A stretch of DNA of 64,000 nt. Source: SAR324 cluster bacterium (GTDB lineage Bacteria; SAR324; NAC60-12). The translations under genes were made by a program, and so were the position numbers. Of this stretch, positions 34,636-42,520 are shown one piece after another. The DNA lies in NCBI GenBank assembly GCA_028281495.1, contig JANQJU010000008.1:62001-126000 (forward strand), read 5' to 3'. The stretch's first letter is position 1. Each line of letters opens with the position of its first letter. Under the pieces are notes generated by a model. The model did not search any database. It was not told the origin of the DNA and worked only from the letters and a program-made list of their open reading frames with translations.

Positions 34636-35679
34636 ATGCTACGAATTGCCTTACTGATAGCTTCCATTCTTTTCCCATCTCTCTTATGGGGACAGCCTCA
34701 AGACTATTTCCTGAATACTCCGAACATCCGCAAACATGTCATCATCATTGCGGGAGCTGCTGTGAGCAAAGAATATGCACAGCGTTTCCAAGACTGGTCC
34801 TTCCGATTGTACGATGCGTTGATCGATAGCTATGGATATTCTACTGAAACCGTTACTTTACTGTTGGGAAATGGCCAAGCGGTGCCGATGGACGATCAAA
34901 CTGATGAAGAAGCTATCGAGAAATCGCCTCAACGAATTTCAGGTTCGAGTCGGCGAGAGGTCATTCAACAGACATTGGCGTCCATACGACAGAAAGTTCG
35001 AGCAGGAGATCAAATTGCTTTTGTTTTGATTGGACATGGAACCAGTGATGACGAGTCAGCCAAATTTAATATTGTAGGCCCCGACATCACTGGCAACGAG
35101 TTTGCAGCAATGTTGCAGGACTTTCCTCAACAAGATCTGATTGTAGTGAACACGACAAGTTCCAGCCATGCCTTCTGCTTGCCGCTCGTGGCTCCAGGAC
35201 GGGTGTTGATCTCGGCCACTCGGTCGGCGGTAGAACGGTATGATACCATTTTCCCCGAATATTTCGTCGAAGCCATTGCCCAGCAAGCTGGAGACCGAGA
35301 CAAGAATAAGCGGGTTTCCATGTGGGAAGCGTTTCATTATACCCAAGCTAAAGTGAAACAGTGGTACCAAGACCAAGATCGTTTGCCTTCTGAGCATGCG
35401 ACCTTGGACGACAATGCGGACGGGCTGTTCAGCTACGAACCGAATCCCTTAGAAAACGACGGGAGATTGGCACAAATTGCCTTTTTGAATCAGCCCACCC
35501 GTCAAGTTTTGGGTTCGAAAGCCAAACGAGAACTATACACCAAACTTCAGAACCTAGAACGTTCAATTTTTCTACTCAAAACGCGTAAACATGAATTGGC
35601 TCTCAACAATTATCTTCAGCAATTGGAACCACTTCTTATTGATCTAGCGCGAACCACTCGCCAGTGGAAGAAGCTGTGA
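34636..35679 (+). CDS. Exported caspase/legumain-fold protein without a catalytic Cys
   Basis: 347 residues from the ATG at 34636. I prefer this to a TTG at 34573 because it starts directly with a signal peptide (MLRIALLIASILFPSLLWG). The C13/C14-like core shows IAFVLIGHGTSDD (the His-Gly dyad member) and DLIVVNTTSSSHAF, where a clan CD protease would have Cys; here it is Ser. The next segment, VLISATRSAVERYDTIFPEYFVEA, is typical of a group of secreted caspase-like proteins in several phyla. It is probably periplasmic and non-proteolytic, perhaps a binding scaffold. It ends the lipid cluster. Confidence 0.7.
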   Translation: MLRIALLIASILFPSLLWGQPQDYFLNTPNIRKHVIIIAGAAVSKEYAQRFQDWSFRLYDALIDSYGYSTETVTLLLGNGQAVPMDDQTDEEAIEKSPQRISGSSRREVIQQTLASIRQKVRAGDQIAFVLIGHGTSDDESAKFNIVGPDITGNEFAAMLQDFPQQDLIVVNTTSSSHAFCLPLVAPGRVLISATRSAVERYDTIFPEYFVEAIAQQAGDRDKNKRVSMWEAFHYTQAKVKQWYQDQDRLPSEHATLDDNADGLFSYEPNPLENDGRLAQIAFLNQPTRQVLGSKAKRELYTKLQNLERSIFLLKTRKHELALNNYLQQLEPLLIDLARTTRQWKKL

Positions 35680-35780
35680 GGCTTCAAATTAACAGAAAGG
35701 GTCGAATAGCAGAAAGGATCGAATAGCAGAGTTTGGATCGAAGGATCGACAGGAGGATTGGAATTTCAAGAAGGATGGAT

Positions 35781-36461
35781 TCAACTGATAGTAGGAATCA
35801 CATAAAACATGACCGAAAAATAATGGAGGATGCTGCCAGCAAGTACAAACAGATGCCAAACTGCATGTCCAAATGGAAATCGATTCTCCAAAATAAAAAA
35901 AATAACTCCCCCCGAATATGCCAAGCCGCCCAGCAAAAGCAGAACCAGCCCCCCTGAAGGAATCGTATCTAAAGCAGGTTTGATCGCAATCAGAATGGAC
36001 CACCCCATCAACAAGTACACAATCGTGGAGAAGATTTCGAACCGGTTCACAAAAAACACTTTGAAGCCAATTCCAAGGATGGCCAATGCCCACACGGATA
36101 GGAATAAAGACCACCCCCATTCTCCTCGCATGTGAACCAACGTGAATGGTGTATAGCTCCCAGCAATCAATAGATAGATCGATGAATGATCGACAATCTT
36201 CAGGAAGTACTTCAGCCGAACCCTTCGAACACTGTGATACAGCGTAGAAGCGGCATACAATAGGACCAAAGTGGCTCCATAAATGCTCGTACTCACCACA
36301 TGCCATGCATTGCCATATAGGCTCGCAAACACCACTAAAGTGGATAGGCCAACAAGGGCTAAAATCAATCCAATCCCGTGGGTCAAACTATTCGCGATTT
36401 CTTCACGCCCTAACTCACGGTAGTGGGTCACAATCCGATTCAGAAAAGAGAAAGGAGACAT
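35781..36461 (-). CDS. Hemolysin III family (PAQR) membrane protein
   Basis: 226 residues from the ATG at 36461 (a GTG at 36476, five codons earlier, overlaps the methyltransferase stop). GAAGGG lies before the ATG. Seven transmembrane helices. The metal-binding His/Asp/Ser landmarks of the PAQR superfamily are in order: SLTHGIG, STLYHS, DHSSIYLLIAGSYTPF and HAVWHLFVLAG. Some relatives act on ceramide-like lipids, but bacterial members are mostly uncharacterised. Probably cotranscribed with the methyltransferase upstream. Confidence 0.9.
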   Translation of the reverse strand: MSPFSFLNRIVTHYRELGREEIANSLTHGIGLILALVGLSTLVVFASLYGNAWHVVSTSIYGATLVLLYAASTLYHSVRRVRLKYFLKIVDHSSIYLLIAGSYTPFTLVHMRGEWGWSLFLSVWALAILGIGFKVFFVNRFEIFSTIVYLLMGWSILIAIKPALDTIPSGGLVLLLLGGLAYSGGVIFFILENRFPFGHAVWHLFVLAGSILHYFSVMFYVIPTIS

Positions 36462-36472
36462 CAGCGGACCCT

Positions 36473-37141
36473 TCACCGAAGGATACCGGTGATCGTCATA
36501 TGCCGATCACTGATTTCTTGAACTTGGAAATAGCTAAGATTTGCCGTCTCTAGCTGGGTTTGAATCTCATTAGGCTCGAAGGCAGCGAGGAGAGAATTGT
36601 GAAAATCTTTTTGAAGCACTTCTGGTTCTTCGGCAGCATAGGTTGCCACCAAGTTTTGTGCGGATTCTATAGAAGGAGGGCGCTTTAAATCCATGATAAA
36701 TACCAAAGCTCCGGTCGCCCCATACTTTTGAACAGCGTTCCAAAGGACTTGCGGATTGTGAAGGTGATGCAGCAAGCTATTGCTGATGACGACATCATAG
36801 TAAGGAAGAGGTAGCTCCGCTTGAGGCAGAACCCCTTGGATGAGTTTAACACGATTTTTGAACTCATTGGTTTCGGCCAAGTAAGCTCGACCATGAGCCA
36901 ACATCTCTTTCGCCCCATCCACCCCGTAGAGCACACAACGGGGAAACGCACGAGCAAATCGAAATGTAATGTCGCCCGGTCCACATCCCAAATCAAGGAC
37001 ATTCCCTTCCACGGGATGCTCTTCAAATGTCTGCTTGAACAAGTAAATGAATTGATTATGGGGTTCTTCAAAATCAGCTTTCGCATAAGCTGAAGCTTGG
37101 GCTTCTTCATCCATCAATTCTGATTCTAAAATCCGCTTCAT
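36473..37141 (-). CDS. Class I SAM-dependent methyltransferase
   Basis: 222 residues. The SAM-binding motif I is VLDLGCGPGD, then an acidic strand end in YGVDGAKEM and motif IV-like YDVVISNSLLHHL. The substrate cannot be told. TTAGGAGACGCT precedes the ATG. The hemolysin III gene follows directly. Confidence 0.85.
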   Translation of the reverse strand: MKRILESELMDEEAQASAYAKADFEEPHNQFIYLFKQTFEEHPVEGNVLDLGCGPGDITFRFARAFPRCVLYGVDGAKEMLAHGRAYLAETNEFKNRVKLIQGVLPQAELPLPYYDVVISNSLLHHLHNPQVLWNAVQKYGATGALVFIMDLKRPPSIESAQNLVATYAAEEPEVLQKDFHNSLLAAFEPNEIQTQLETANLSYFQVQEISDRHMTITGILR

Positions 37142-37195
37142 AGCGTCTCCTAAACGTGGTTTCCCAACAAGTGGAGAAGATATACCGAAGCGCCC

Positions 37196-37813
37196 TCAAA
37201 TATCTTCGGCGGTTTTGACAGCCAATGATGCTGCGGTGACATCTTGATCGATCCATTTCCCTTCGATGCGGTGTCGGTAGTTTTTTAATTTTTCCAAGAG
37301 TGCCGATTCATCGGCATCCACCAACATCATATCCCGATGTTGCAACTTTAAGAAACCTTCTTCTACCATATGATCCAAAAATCCTTGCAATTGACCATAG
37401 TAACCGAGTGTATCTAGCAGACCACATGGTTTCAGTTGAAATCCCAACTGAAGCCACGTGAAGGTTTCAATGATTTCTTCCAACGTTCCTACGCCACCAG
37501 GCATGGCAATCAAAGCATCTGATAGATCACTCATCATCGATTTGCGTTCATGCATGGTTTTGACCACCTTCAATTCCGTCAATTCCCAGTGTGCGATTTC
37601 CTTTGTGGCTAATTTTTCTGGGATGACTCCAATCACCTCTCCCCCTGCATTTAAGCAAGCGTTCGCCACCTCTCCCATTAACCCCACATTTCCCCCACCG
37701 TACACTAAGCCAAGTCCTTGTTGGGCAATCTGTTGGCCCATTCGTTGAGCGGCTTCACGATAAGCGTTCTTTTTTCCAAAACTAGAACCACAAAATACAC
37801 AAACTCGTTTCAT
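37196..37813 (-). CDS. LOG family protein (nucleoside-5'-monophosphate phosphoribohydrolase)
   Basis: 205 residues with the two LOG motifs, GGGNVGLMG and PGGVGTLEEI. LOG proteins cut the base from cytokinin riboside or other nucleoside monophosphates. GAGGAAATT precedes the ATG. It is between alkC (20 nt) and the methyltransferase. Confidence 0.9.
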   Translation of the reverse strand: MKRVCVFCGSSFGKKNAYREAAQRMGQQIAQQGLGLVYGGGNVGLMGEVANACLNAGGEVIGVIPEKLATKEIAHWELTELKVVKTMHERKSMMSDLSDALIAMPGGVGTLEEIIETFTWLQLGFQLKPCGLLDTLGYYGQLQGFLDHMVEEGFLKLQHRDMMLVDADESALLEKLKNYRHRIEGKWIDQDVTAASLAVKTAEDI

Positions 37814-37833
37814 AATTTCCTCAGAGAATGAAT

Positions 37834-38952
37834 TTACAACAATTGAAAATAGTATTTTCCAAAAGAAGCTCCGTTGATTTTCAATTCAACGATATGCTCT
37901 CCAGCGTAGTACTTTCGGGTGCTTATCGGCTTAAAAGAATGGGCTTTTGAGAGATTCAGGGTGTCTCCTGGTTCGAGTGTTTTCTTGGCAAATTTGAACA
38001 CTTTAGGAGCTTGTTTGCCATTCGCTTTCATGAAGTGGATCGCATAATCAATCATCAAGTTCTGGGGTTGATTGCTCTCAGAAACCAAACTCACTTCCAA
38101 TTTTAAAGATTCACCGATTGCTAAAGATTCTGGCTGCACGTTTAAAGCAGTCACTTTCACTTGCAAATCAGCGGGATACCCCAGCAACTCTAAAGCCCCG
38201 AGATGCCCTGCCTTGACCAAGGTTCGGGAAGCATGACGAATGATCCATTGGGTTCCCGGATTTTCAATCGTGTCCCAACGTCTCAACGTATCCACCACGA
38301 GATCCGGATGATCCTTAGCAATATCATTGAGATTGTTGGCCACAGAGCGGCGCACATACAAAATCGGATCTTCATTCAGTTTTTCCAACAATTCGATGAC
38401 AGGACTCGGGTCTTTTTGAAACTCAGGCAGGCGTGAGGCCCATGGAAGACGCGGACGGGTTCCCTCAGACACCAACCGACGGACATGACAATTCGGGTCT
38501 TGAGTCCATGTGTGTAAACGTTCCAAGGTTGGTTCCGGAAAGTTTTGAATAAATGCCCGAATATCCAATTCTGCACTGAAGCGCTTCGTCATTTCATACA
38601 GCGCATTCATCGAAATATCGTAATGGCCCATTCCGTTGTCGCGAATGAATCGCGTTTGAGGCATGAGAATGAAACCATCCCATCCAGAGAGTTCTTCGGT
38701 GCCGGGTAGTTCTGGCCCCAACGAACTCAGTAGAATATCAATCGCAGCTGGAAAATCTTTGGGCAAGTGTGTTGTCAATTGATTCGCGATCAACGTTACG
38801 CGTCCTGCAAAGCTGTGTTGATCTAGCTGTTGCGTGATATTTTGAACAAAGCTATTTTTGTTGAAATCCGACCATGTCTGATGCAGCGCATCGGCCAATT
38901 CTTGCACAACAGTCGGATTCAGAACATTTCGAACCTGAAATCCTTCTTCCAT
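37834..38952 (-). CDS. alkC: AlkC-type DNA glycosylase (alkylation repair)
   Basis: 372 residues. The N-terminal 270 are helical HEAT-like repeats (for example DPNCHVRRLVSEGTRPRLPW and DPILYVRRSVANNLNDIA), as in AlkC/AlkD glycosylases that remove alkylated bases without flipping. The C-terminal 100 residues are beta-rich (SLAIGESLKLEVSLVSE and a final NGASFGKYYF), like the Ig-like domain that marks AlkC. Two further alkylation-repair genes are 9 kb away (47-49 kb). Start at 38952 has only a weak ribosome-binding site. Confidence 0.82.
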   Translation of the reverse strand: MEEGFQVRNVLNPTVVQELADALHQTWSDFNKNSFVQNITQQLDQHSFAGRVTLIANQLTTHLPKDFPAAIDILLSSLGPELPGTEELSGWDGFILMPQTRFIRDNGMGHYDISMNALYEMTKRFSAELDIRAFIQNFPEPTLERLHTWTQDPNCHVRRLVSEGTRPRLPWASRLPEFQKDPSPVIELLEKLNEDPILYVRRSVANNLNDIAKDHPDLVVDTLRRWDTIENPGTQWIIRHASRTLVKAGHLGALELLGYPADLQVKVTALNVQPESLAIGESLKLEVSLVSESNQPQNLMIDYAIHFMKANGKQAPKVFKFAKKTLEPGDTLNLSKAHSFKPISTRKYYAGEHIVELKINGASFGKYYFQLL

Positions 38953-38995
38953 AGCATCTCATTTATCCAATGGGTTCAGTGATAGGTGAATGGAA

Positions 38996-39790
38996 TCAAC
39001 TCGAAGCGGATTCGTAAGTGCGCAGTCCGAGTTTCCAAATGAATTGTAAAGCAGCACTCGCGACCCCGATTGCAACCAACATTCCCAGCAGAGGCAACCA
39101 GTCGCCGTAGTCGTACAGAAAGCGAACGGGAGGGTTTGCAATCAATAGAATCGGAATCACAACGGTCATGATGCGTCGAACCCCCACGTCATAGACAAAA
39201 TCTGGCCACTGGGCAACCTGTTGCAATTGAATTCGGACAAAATTGATTCCAGTTCCCTCCAACATCCAGAACATGCTGCATACAATCGTCATGTCGATCA
39301 GTGCCAGTAGCACCGTTCCTAATAACAACATGACCGGAAGCAGCGTCCAAGCTCCCGCGCTCAACTCCACTTGAATACCGTAGTAGATGAGGATGGCAAA
39401 CGCGACAGGAAGGTTGATTGTGTTTCCAGGGCGAATACGTCTTAAAAAGGTAGTGAATAACGCACTGATCGGCTTCAATAAAATGAAGTCCAACATTCCC
39501 ATACGCAGCGTGACAGAAAATTCCCAAAAGTTATCGCTAATAAAGGCCATATGGAGCTGGTGAATGGCAAGCATGAAGCTCATGAAAAACATCAATTGCT
39601 CCCGATTCCACGGACCGATCATGCTCACATGATCGTAAATAATGCTCACAGATCCCAGAGCTGCCAAATAAAATACAAAATCCACGCCGACCAGCAACAC
39701 AAAGTGAGTACGAAATCCCATGGCTTCACTGAAGCTCGTAGAGAGAAACGCACGGTAGACCCGGCAATAATGAAAGAGTTGTGATTTCAT
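38996..39790 (-). CDS. ABC-2 type permease, second subunit
   Basis: 264 residues with six predicted transmembrane helices. It follows a similar permease (20 nt) and an ATPase, so the three form one exporter. The sequence resembles the ABC-2/DUF990 permeases found as pairs. Substrate unknown. Confidence 0.85.
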   Translation of the reverse strand: MKSQLFHYCRVYRAFLSTSFSEAMGFRTHFVLLVGVDFVFYLAALGSVSIIYDHVSMIGPWNREQLMFFMSFMLAIHQLHMAFISDNFWEFSVTLRMGMLDFILLKPISALFTTFLRRIRPGNTINLPVAFAILIYYGIQVELSAGAWTLLPVMLLLGTVLLALIDMTIVCSMFWMLEGTGINFVRIQLQQVAQWPDFVYDVGVRRIMTVVIPILLIANPPVRFLYDYGDWLPLLGMLVAIGVASAALQFIWKLGLRTYESASS

Positions 39791-39810
39791 CTGCTTACTT
39801 CAAAAAGTTC

Positions 39811-40629
39811 TTACATCCCGGCCGCAGTATATAGGCGCAACCCGCGGCGCCAAATCCAGGTTGCCAGCAGGACCATCACCCCGGTCCAGAACGCAAGTAT
39901 GATCATCGCAAAACCGACTTCCTCGTAGGCCCCCATGTATGTCTTTACAGGAACAAAGCCTAAGTACGGGAAAGGGGTGTAATTAAGAATTCGGACCAAC
40001 CAATCAGGGTACAATTCCAGTGGAATGATGGCCCCCGACAAAAATTGCATCAAATATTGAAGAATCACACGCAGCGTCCAGGTAGTCTCCAACCAAAACG
40101 CGAGCAAGCCGGTGATGTATTGAATCCCAAACCAAAGACAAGCCACTTGAAGGCTCAAGAGCAACCCCCAAATCACATTGGCTGTGTTCCAGGGATTCAT
40201 GAAATCTCCTAAAACCAGATAAACCACACCGATAGTAAGACACGCGATTCCGAGCTGAATGACTTGCAATGCCACAAACTTAGCGGCGTGAAATTCCCAC
40301 AAGTTGAATGGATAAATGAGATAACTCGAAATTTTTCCTAGCCGAATATCATCTGCCAGATCCACTCCAAAATAAGCCATTCCCATCAACGCTACTACCA
40401 AGAACCAAAGGTGATACACTAACATCTCTTGTAACGTATATCCGCCGATTAATTGCTGAGGATCATCGGCATAGATGCTCGACCAAATGCTGTATTTTAT
40501 GAACAAAAACACGAGCATGGGACCAATCACCTTCATTACAAAATTGACTCGATACACAAACAATTCTGACCATGCAACCTGCATCGTCTGGAACCATTTG
40601 CGAAAGTTGAGTTGAAATAGAGTTAGCAT
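39811..40629 (-). CDS. ABC-2 type permease, first subunit
   Basis: 272 residues, six transmembrane helices, with the cytoplasmic N-terminal amphipathic start (NFRKWFQTMQ). It is between the ATPase (37 nt) and the second permease (20 nt). Two different permeases per ATPase is the usual layout of this ABC-2 subfamily. Confidence 0.85.
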   Translation of the reverse strand: MLTLFQLNFRKWFQTMQVAWSELFVYRVNFVMKVIGPMLVFLFIKYSIWSSIYADDPQQLIGGYTLQEMLVYHLWFLVVALMGMAYFGVDLADDIRLGKISSYLIYPFNLWEFHAAKFVALQVIQLGIACLTIGVVYLVLGDFMNPWNTANVIWGLLLSLQVACLWFGIQYITGLLAFWLETTWTLRVILQYLMQFLSGAIIPLELYPDWLVRILNYTPFPYLGFVPVKTYMGAYEEVGFAMIILAFWTGVMVLLATWIWRRGLRLYTAAGM

Positions 40630-40666
40630 GAGATGGTTTGACAGAATGAGGTGATGCTGGATCGGC

Positions 40667-41695
40667 TCAGTTTTGGGTGGACAATGGATTGGTTCGGATC
40701 AGCTCCGGATTGGTCATTAGGGTTTTCATCACCCGCTCAATGGGCATTTTTTCCGTGTTGAAGTCCGTTACCGGAAACTCTTGCAGGATCTTGATGCTGG
40801 TGTCTCGGAGGCGGTCTTCTGAAATACGGAGATCGACCTGGGTCCCATCTTCGTTCCACTGTGCATCGTGATCGTTCCAGAAGACATGTTTTGGATCTTG
40901 TGGGACGGCAAAAGTGAAGGACACATTTTTTTCATGCCCTAACAGTCGCTCAAAACTTTGAATCGGACCGTCAAAGCGTTTTTCACCACTCAAAATCAAA
41001 ACGAGTCGGGAACACAATGCATCGACATCAGCCATATAGTGGGAAGTGAGTATGATGGTGGTTTGTGTCTTTTGATGGTACTCGCGCAAAAAATCTCGGA
41101 TGTTTTTCTGAGCCAGCAGGTCCAAGCCAATGGTGGGTTCATCTAAAAAAATGATTTTAGGTTCGTGGAGCAAAGAGGCCATTAATTCCATTTTCATCCG
41201 TTCCCCCAGCGAAAGCTTGCGTATATGAATATGGAGCAGCCGTTCCACATCCAGCAAATCAGAAAGTTCTGAAAGTCGTCGCCGGAAGATGCGTTCGTCA
41301 ATCTCATAATAATGCTGGAGCAGTTGCAACGAATCCATTGCGGGAATGTCCCACCATAACTGAGATTTTTGACCCATCACCAAGGCGATTTGTTTACGAA
41401 ACAGACGTTCGCGTCGATCCGGACGAAATCCCAATACGTTCAATTCTCCGCTTGTCGGAACGATAATGCCGGTGAACATCTTCATCAAGGTGGTTTTCCC
41501 CGCACCATTCGGACCAAGCAACCCCACGATTTCGCCGGGTTGGATGGAAACCTCGAATGGCTTCACGGCAGCATTCACCTCATATTCCCGGTGGAACAAG
41601 GAACGAACGGATGCCCAAAATCCAGGGGGTTTTCGGTAGATCTTGAATTGTTTATGCAATCCAGAAGCTTGAATGATCGGAGAGTTAGAATTCAT
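40667..41695 (-). CDS. ABC transporter ATP-binding protein
   Basis: 342 residues. Walker A GPNGAGKT, Q-loop MGQKSQLWWDI, signature LSLGERMKMELM, Walker B IIFLDEPTIGLD and H-loop LTSHYMADV are all visible. The extra N-terminal 40 residues and a C-terminal 100-residue extension are typical for ATPases that pair with DUF990-like permeases. It powers the exporter made by the next two genes. Confidence 0.93.
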   Translation of the reverse strand: MNSNSPIIQASGLHKQFKIYRKPPGFWASVRSLFHREYEVNAAVKPFEVSIQPGEIVGLLGPNGAGKTTLMKMFTGIIVPTSGELNVLGFRPDRRERLFRKQIALVMGQKSQLWWDIPAMDSLQLLQHYYEIDERIFRRRLSELSDLLDVERLLHIHIRKLSLGERMKMELMASLLHEPKIIFLDEPTIGLDLLAQKNIRDFLREYHQKTQTTIILTSHYMADVDALCSRLVLILSGEKRFDGPIQSFERLLGHEKNVSFTFAVPQDPKHVFWNDHDAQWNEDGTQVDLRISEDRLRDTSIKILQEFPVTDFNTEKMPIERVMKTLMTNPELIRTNPLSTQN

Positions 41696-41739
41696 AAGTA
41701 TAAACTTAGTTGCGTTTCATGTTGCTCAAGAGATTCTTT

Positions 41740-42513
41740 TCATAAGGGACGGAACGCCGAGGCCTCGGTTTCAATTTTTTCCCGTTCAACGCGGGTCCAC
41801 CCAGTCTCGTCGAAGGCAACCTGAAACACCTCCGCAAAACACGATTTTAGAGTTTTACGCAGGCTCGTTTCGGACTGATTCGCTAAACCACCGGCTGTGT
41901 TCAGATCTGTGGTTTTTTGATAAAGCATTTCCGGTGAGGTGTTGCGAAATATGTGGGCAAGATAAGGCACTTGGTCTTGTAAAGGAATCGTACCATGTTG
42001 CAAAAACGCGGTGGCTGTTTGACGTTGTGCGCTTCCGATGATCTTACGATTATTCAACAGGATTTCATAGGAGGAAGGCACCACAAAACAAACTTGAGAC
42101 GCCTGAGCCACTCGTTGTGCACGAGAATGCGGTTGCAATTGAGGGGTCATGCCTAAATTCTGAAAAAAGCGGACAAAAGCTTGAGAAATTGTTTGATAGG
42201 TTTGCACGATTCCGCCCGAAAATCGTGTGTCTTGGGGGTCTCCAATGATGGAATAGGTAAGATCGTTGCCATGCAATACAGCTTGCCCACCCGTGGGACG
42301 GCGAATGATCGGGATGCCCTGCGTTCGGCACCATTCCTGATTGATCGCATCCAGTCTCTGATTTTTTCCGACCGAAAGCGTGATGCAATCCCAGGTATAT
42401 AAACGCAGAATCGGAGAACTTCCTGGCTGAAAATGCCGTAGCAGCACATGGTCGGCAGCCATGTTTTGGGTTCCAGTCCATTGATGATCTTCTATCAGAC
42501 GCCAAGATTCCAT
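41740..42513 (-). CDS. Lipoate-protein ligase / octanoyltransferase family (LplA/LipM)
   Basis: 257 residues. The lipoyl-binding motif RRPTGGQAVLHGNDLTYS and the catalytic Lys in NRKIIGSAQRQT are typical of LplA/LipM enzymes that attach lipoyl or octanoyl groups to E2 and GcvH proteins. LplA uses ATP whereas LipM transfers octanoyl from ACP; this length without a C-terminal accessory domain fits either LipM or a short LplA. Its ribosome-binding site AAGGAA lies in the last codons of the TPR gene, so they are coupled. Confidence 0.87.
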   Translation of the reverse strand: MESWRLIEDHQWTGTQNMAADHVLLRHFQPGSSPILRLYTWDCITLSVGKNQRLDAINQEWCRTQGIPIIRRPTGGQAVLHGNDLTYSIIGDPQDTRFSGGIVQTYQTISQAFVRFFQNLGMTPQLQPHSRAQRVAQASQVCFVVPSSYEILLNNRKIIGSAQRQTATAFLQHGTIPLQDQVPYLAHIFRNTSPEMLYQKTTDLNTAGGLANQSETSLRKTLKSCFAEVFQVAFDETGWTRVEREKIETEASAFRPL

Positions 42514-42520
42514 ATGGCTT

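Noticed and set aside
35689..35775. Imperfect GATCGAATAGC-type repeats between convergent genes
   Set aside because: Too irregular and short to define a unit or a role.
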